Positions 24,765 through 27,051 of a DNA stretch of 27,051 nucleotides are shown in pieces. Location of the stretch: NCBI GenBank assembly GCA_002696685.1, contig NZSI01000030.1, positions 35,940 through 62,990 on the forward strand, in the 5' to 3' direction. Within the stretch, counting starts at the first letter, position 1; each line of letters starts with the position of its first letter. The translations under genes and the position numbers were made by a program. The DNA comes from Chloroflexota bacterium (GTDB taxonomy: Bacteria; Chloroflexota; Dehalococcoidia; SAR202; UBA826). The notes under the pieces are model-generated. The model had not been told where the DNA came from. It saw only the letters and a list, made by a program, of their open reading frames with translations, and did not search any database.

Positions 24765-25589
24765 ATGAATAGCGAAGTTAGTGAAATAGTTAGAGGGTCG
24801 TTCGACCTACATGTTCATGCCGCACCAGATACCCAGGAACGTAGAATGAACGCGTTGGAGACTGCAAGAGCAGCCTATGAGGGGGAACTCGGAGGATTCG
24901 CTCTCAAATCTCACGACTACCCAACAACTCCTCTTGCAGATGCCTTGAACCAGATGTACCCCGGATTACAGGTCCTTGGGTCTATCACGCTCAACGAGTC
25001 GATTGGAGGAATAAACCCAAATGCCGTACAAGTATCTGCGGATTTAGGGGCAAAAATTGTCTGGATGCCTACATCCAAAGCACGTGATCAGGGGTCAAAC
25101 GAAACATCCACCAATGAGCTGAAAGTAACGGACGCTACCAATCATTTACTTTCAGAAGCTGTTGATGTGATAGACATAATCGCTGGACAAGATATGGTCC
25201 TTGCTTCTGGACATATATCCCCCCATGAAACGATAAAACTTTTTGAAGAAGCCAAAACTAGAGGGGTTCAAAGGATGATTGCTACTCATCCGTACGATGT
25301 CGCTACTTACCCCGAAATGGAACTAATAGCATCTACTGGGGCCTATATAGAGTTCACTTTTCTATCGTGTATGCCTACAAAGCAAACTATGAGTCCCCGA
25401 ATTATGTCCGAGCAAATCCTGAGATTAGGAGTAGAAAAATGCTTAGTGACTACAGACTTCGGGCAATGGACAAACCCACCACCTGCTGAAGGAATGAGAA
25501 TGGCAGTAGCAGCTCTCCTAGATTCTGGAATGTCTGTCGACGACGTGGCTACACTGGTAAAACATAATCCAAAAAAGATTATTAACTAG
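24765..25589 (+). CDS. DUF6282 family protein, amidohydrolase-like
   Basis: A 274-residue TIM-barrel-like, probably metal-dependent hydrolase. Candidate metal ligands are DLHVHAAPD (His16, His18), KSHDYP (Lys48/His50), ASGHIS (His150), THPYD (His175) and TTDFGQ (Asp231), in the order typical of amidohydrolase/PHP-like enzymes. It ends LVKHNPKKIIN, like the NPAKLL ending of amidohydrolases. The substrate is unknown. It starts only 6 bases after the HAD stop, so the two form an operon. Its last 8 bases overlap the 3' end of the opposite DUF423 gene. Confidence 0.85.
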   Translation: MNSEVSEIVRGSFDLHVHAAPDTQERRMNALETARAAYEGELGGFALKSHDYPTTPLADALNQMYPGLQVLGSITLNESIGGINPNAVQVSADLGAKIVWMPTSKARDQGSNETSTNELKVTDATNHLLSEAVDVIDIIAGQDMVLASGHISPHETIKLFEEAKTRGVQRMIATHPYDVATYPEMELIASTGAYIEFTFLSCMPTKQTMSPRIMSEQILRLGVEKCLVTTDFGQWTNPPPAEGMRMAVAALLDSGMSVDDVATLVKHNPKKIIN

Positions 25590-25980
25590 CCCTTTTTGCA
25601 TTTGATCTCAAAACACCAAATGCAAATGACAGCCAACCAAGTATGAGAAAAATGCCACCTACAGGCGCTATTGCGCCTAATATGCTGAGTTGAGTCATCG
25701 ATAGAAAATAGAGACTGCCACAGAATATGGCTAATCCGAACAATAACAACCAGAGAGCTACCGACAAAAAAAAGTTTAGTGCCATTCGGTCAAGGACGAT
25801 CGCTCCGAGAATTATAGCCAACGAGTGCAGCATGTGAAAGCGCACCGCCGTCGAATAGGTCTCAGCATAGTCACTTTCTATTACGGCTTGTAGCCAGTGT
25901 GAACCAGCTGCCCCAAGCAAAACGGATATAGCACCAGATAAAGCACCGACAACTATCCAATTACATGATTTTTGGTTCAT
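25582..25980 (-). CDS. DUF423 family membrane protein
   Basis: A 132-residue integral membrane protein with four hydrophobic segments and the DUF423 (YgdD-like) signature: GALSGAISVLLGAAGSH near the start, TAVRFHMLHSLAIILGA in the second segment, LFGLAIFCGSLYFLS, and APVGGIFLILGWLSFAFG at the end. Its function is not established. The ATG at 25980 is preferred; an in-frame GTG at 25989 adds three residues, and neither has a clear Shine-Dalgarno sequence. It converges on the DUF6282 gene with an 8-base overlap. Confidence 0.9.
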   Translation of the reverse strand: MNQKSCNWIVVGALSGAISVLLGAAGSHWLQAVIESDYAETYSTAVRFHMLHSLAIILGAIVLDRMALNFFLSVALWLLLFGLAIFCGSLYFLSMTQLSILGAIAPVGGIFLILGWLSFAFGVLRSNAKRAS

Positions 25981-26099
25981 AGAAAGCACATCTTAACACC
26001 CAGAAATAAGAACCTATAAATCTCTCATATCGGTGCCAAAATATGAAAGATTGCTCTACTCGTTATAGAATCGATACAAGTTCATACCTTTTTTGGCCT

Positions 26100-26104
26100 G
26101 GGAG
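26100..26104 (+). promoter_or_regulatory. Shine-Dalgarno site deciding the alcohol dehydrogenase start
   Basis: GGGAG ends 6 bases before the ATG at 26111. It selects this codon over the in-frame ATG at 26120. Confidence 0.7.
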
Positions 26105-26110
26105 TCGTCT

Positions 26111-27051
26111 ATGACAAAAATGCCCGCAGCTATCGCAACCGGACTAGGAAAATGGGATTGTGAAGAAATAGATATACCATCGGTGCAAAGTGGGAAAGTA
26201 TTGGTTAAAACCAATCTAGCATCCATTTGTGGTAGTGACTTACACATCACATATATGGGTTGGAACGTATCAGAATTTCCGTTGCCTCATGGATATCCCG
26301 GACACGAAGGAATTGGGTTAGTAATAGACGGGTCCGATACAGCATACCAAGCAGGAGAACTGGTTCTTACAGTTCCCAACATCTGGCAATCCAAATGTTT
26401 CGCAGGATACCAACTTATCGACCCCCAATTCTTGCTCAGGCTTCCTTCCGACATACCTGAGTCTCATCTCCTCATGGCGCAGCAGTTGGGAACCGTAGTC
26501 TTCGGATGTCGACGTTTACCATCACTGATAGGAAAAACCATTGCAGTAATTGGACAAGGCTCCGTAGGACTATTCCATGATTTTATGCTTCGGAAACTGG
26601 GCGCTCACAAAATTATAGGAATAGAACCAGTCCCCGAAAGACTTAATGCAGGGAAAAATCTAGGTATCGACCATGCCATAGATGTTACCGGGCCAAAAGC
26701 TACTGAAGCTGTCATGGATCTGACAGATGGTGAAGGAGCGGATCTAGTAGTTGAAGCGGTCGGGAGTGTTGATACATTTAATCAGACACTGCAAATGGTG
26801 AAATTATTCGGCCAAGTAGTCGCTTTCGGGTTACCGCCATCACCTGACAAGATACTCTTTGACTGGGACACTTTCTTTAGGAAATGTGTGCGGATGCACA
26901 CGATATTTAGAGGACAGGACGAACCTGGCCTGCCCGCTTTCCATCTTGCCGTTGACTACATTGCAAAAGGTGAAATAGATATGGCACCTTTTGTAACTCA
27001 CCAGTTTCCAATATGGGATGTGCAGGAAGCATTTAATCTTGCCGACGCCAG
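26111..27051 (+). CDS. Zinc-type alcohol dehydrogenase family protein (partial, runs off the window)
   Basis: Medium-chain dehydrogenase. The frame stays open for 313 codons to the window edge, so the C-terminus is missing. The catalytic zinc motifs are ICGSDLH (Cys40) and GYPGHEG (His65, Glu66). The Rossmann motif is VIGQGSVGL, then ELGAHKIIGIEP-like spacing and GADLVVEAVGS. The four-cysteine structural zinc lobe of classical enzymes is absent: after the GHE block the chain passes directly through LTVPNIW to GYQLID. The substrate is not evident; polyol, threonine-type and quinone-like branches are possible. GGGAG 6 bases upstream fixes the start. It probably begins a new transcription unit, divergent from the DUF423 gene. 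Confidence 0.9.
   Translation, partial: MTKMPAAIATGLGKWDCEEIDIPSVQSGKVLVKTNLASICGSDLHITYMGWNVSEFPLPHGYPGHEGIGLVIDGSDTAYQAGELVLTVPNIWQSKCFAGYQLIDPQFLLRLPSDIPESHLLMAQQLGTVVFGCRRLPSLIGKTIAVIGQGSVGLFHDFMLRKLGAHKIIGIEPVPERLNAGKNLGIDHAIDVTGPKATEAVMDLTDGEGADLVVEAVGSVDTFNQTLQMVKLFGQVVAFGLPPSPDKILFDWDTFFRKCVRMHTIFRGQDEPGLPAFHLAVDYIAKGEIDMAPFVTHQFPIWDVQEAFNLADA

Noticed and set aside
1..27051. tRNA, rRNA, CRISPR arrays, insertion sequences and prophage genes
   Set aside because: None were seen by eye: no spaced identical repeats, transposase or integrase motifs, or cloverleaf-like T-arm sequences in the intergenic regions.

Overview
The window looks like a chromosomal segment of an uncultured, probably marine, Chloroflexota bacterium of the SAR202/Dehalococcoidia type. 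This is inferred from the gene content: a family 5 solute-binding lipoprotein with a long Val/Glu/Lys-rich linker, a DUF3500 protein, an NHL-repeat protein, a DUF6282 hydrolase, and an HspR-like regulator in front of grpE-dnaK. There is no rRNA, tRNA, CRISPR array, insertion sequence or prophage, and no obvious shift in base composition. No taxon marker was searched, so the assignment is tentative.

Layout. 180-4143 (+): peptide/opine-type ABC importer (lipoprotein, two permeases) with no ATPase genes beside it. 4242-7194 (-): membrane-anchored PQQ-type beta-propeller, cytidylate-kinase-like protein, adenine phosphoribosyltransferase. 7243-8547 (+): a small orphan protein, a protein made of two NIPSNAP-like repeats, and a small monooxygenase-like ferredoxin-fold protein. 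8582-14479 (-): short-chain dehydrogenase, OLD-type ATPase with a damaged TOPRIM site, FolC and FabF, read from right to left. 14572-18059 (+): a strong promoter, mannose-1-phosphate guanylyltransferase/mannose-6-phosphate isomerase, a possible tiny membrane protein, then an SDR-DapA-like pair. 18056-18502 (-): MOSC protein whose stop codon interlocks with that of the DapA-like gene. 18715-20767 (+): NHL-repeat protein and DUF3500 protein, closed by a bidirectional terminator at 20785-20822. 20842-23901 (-): hspR-like, grpE, dnaK. 24114-25589 (+): HAD phosphatase (CTG start) and DUF6282 hydrolase. 25582-25980 (-): DUF423 membrane protein. 26111 to the end (+): a zinc-type alcohol dehydrogenase cut by the window edge.

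How the genes fit together. Most is ordinary housekeeping (folate, fatty acid, purine salvage, GDP-mannose, chaperones) mixed with the uptake and oxidoreductase/lyase genes of an organoheterotroph. The most informative regulatory spot is the hspR/HAD intergenic region. There, two opposed sigma-70-like promoters overlap through one inverted repeat that resembles a degenerate HspR (HAIR) operator. This suggests autoregulation of hspR-grpE-dnaK and mutually exclusive transcription with the HAD-DUF6282 pair. I did not find a clear-cut new defence or mobile system. The nearest candidate is the OLD-like ATPase whose metal-binding TOPRIM residues appear substituted.

Several starts were moved from the longest reading frame to an internal start supported by a Shine-Dalgarno sequence (cytidylate-kinase-like, OLD ATPase, second SDR, MOSC, NHL, DUF3500). 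The HAD gene was extended upstream to recover its catalytic motif.
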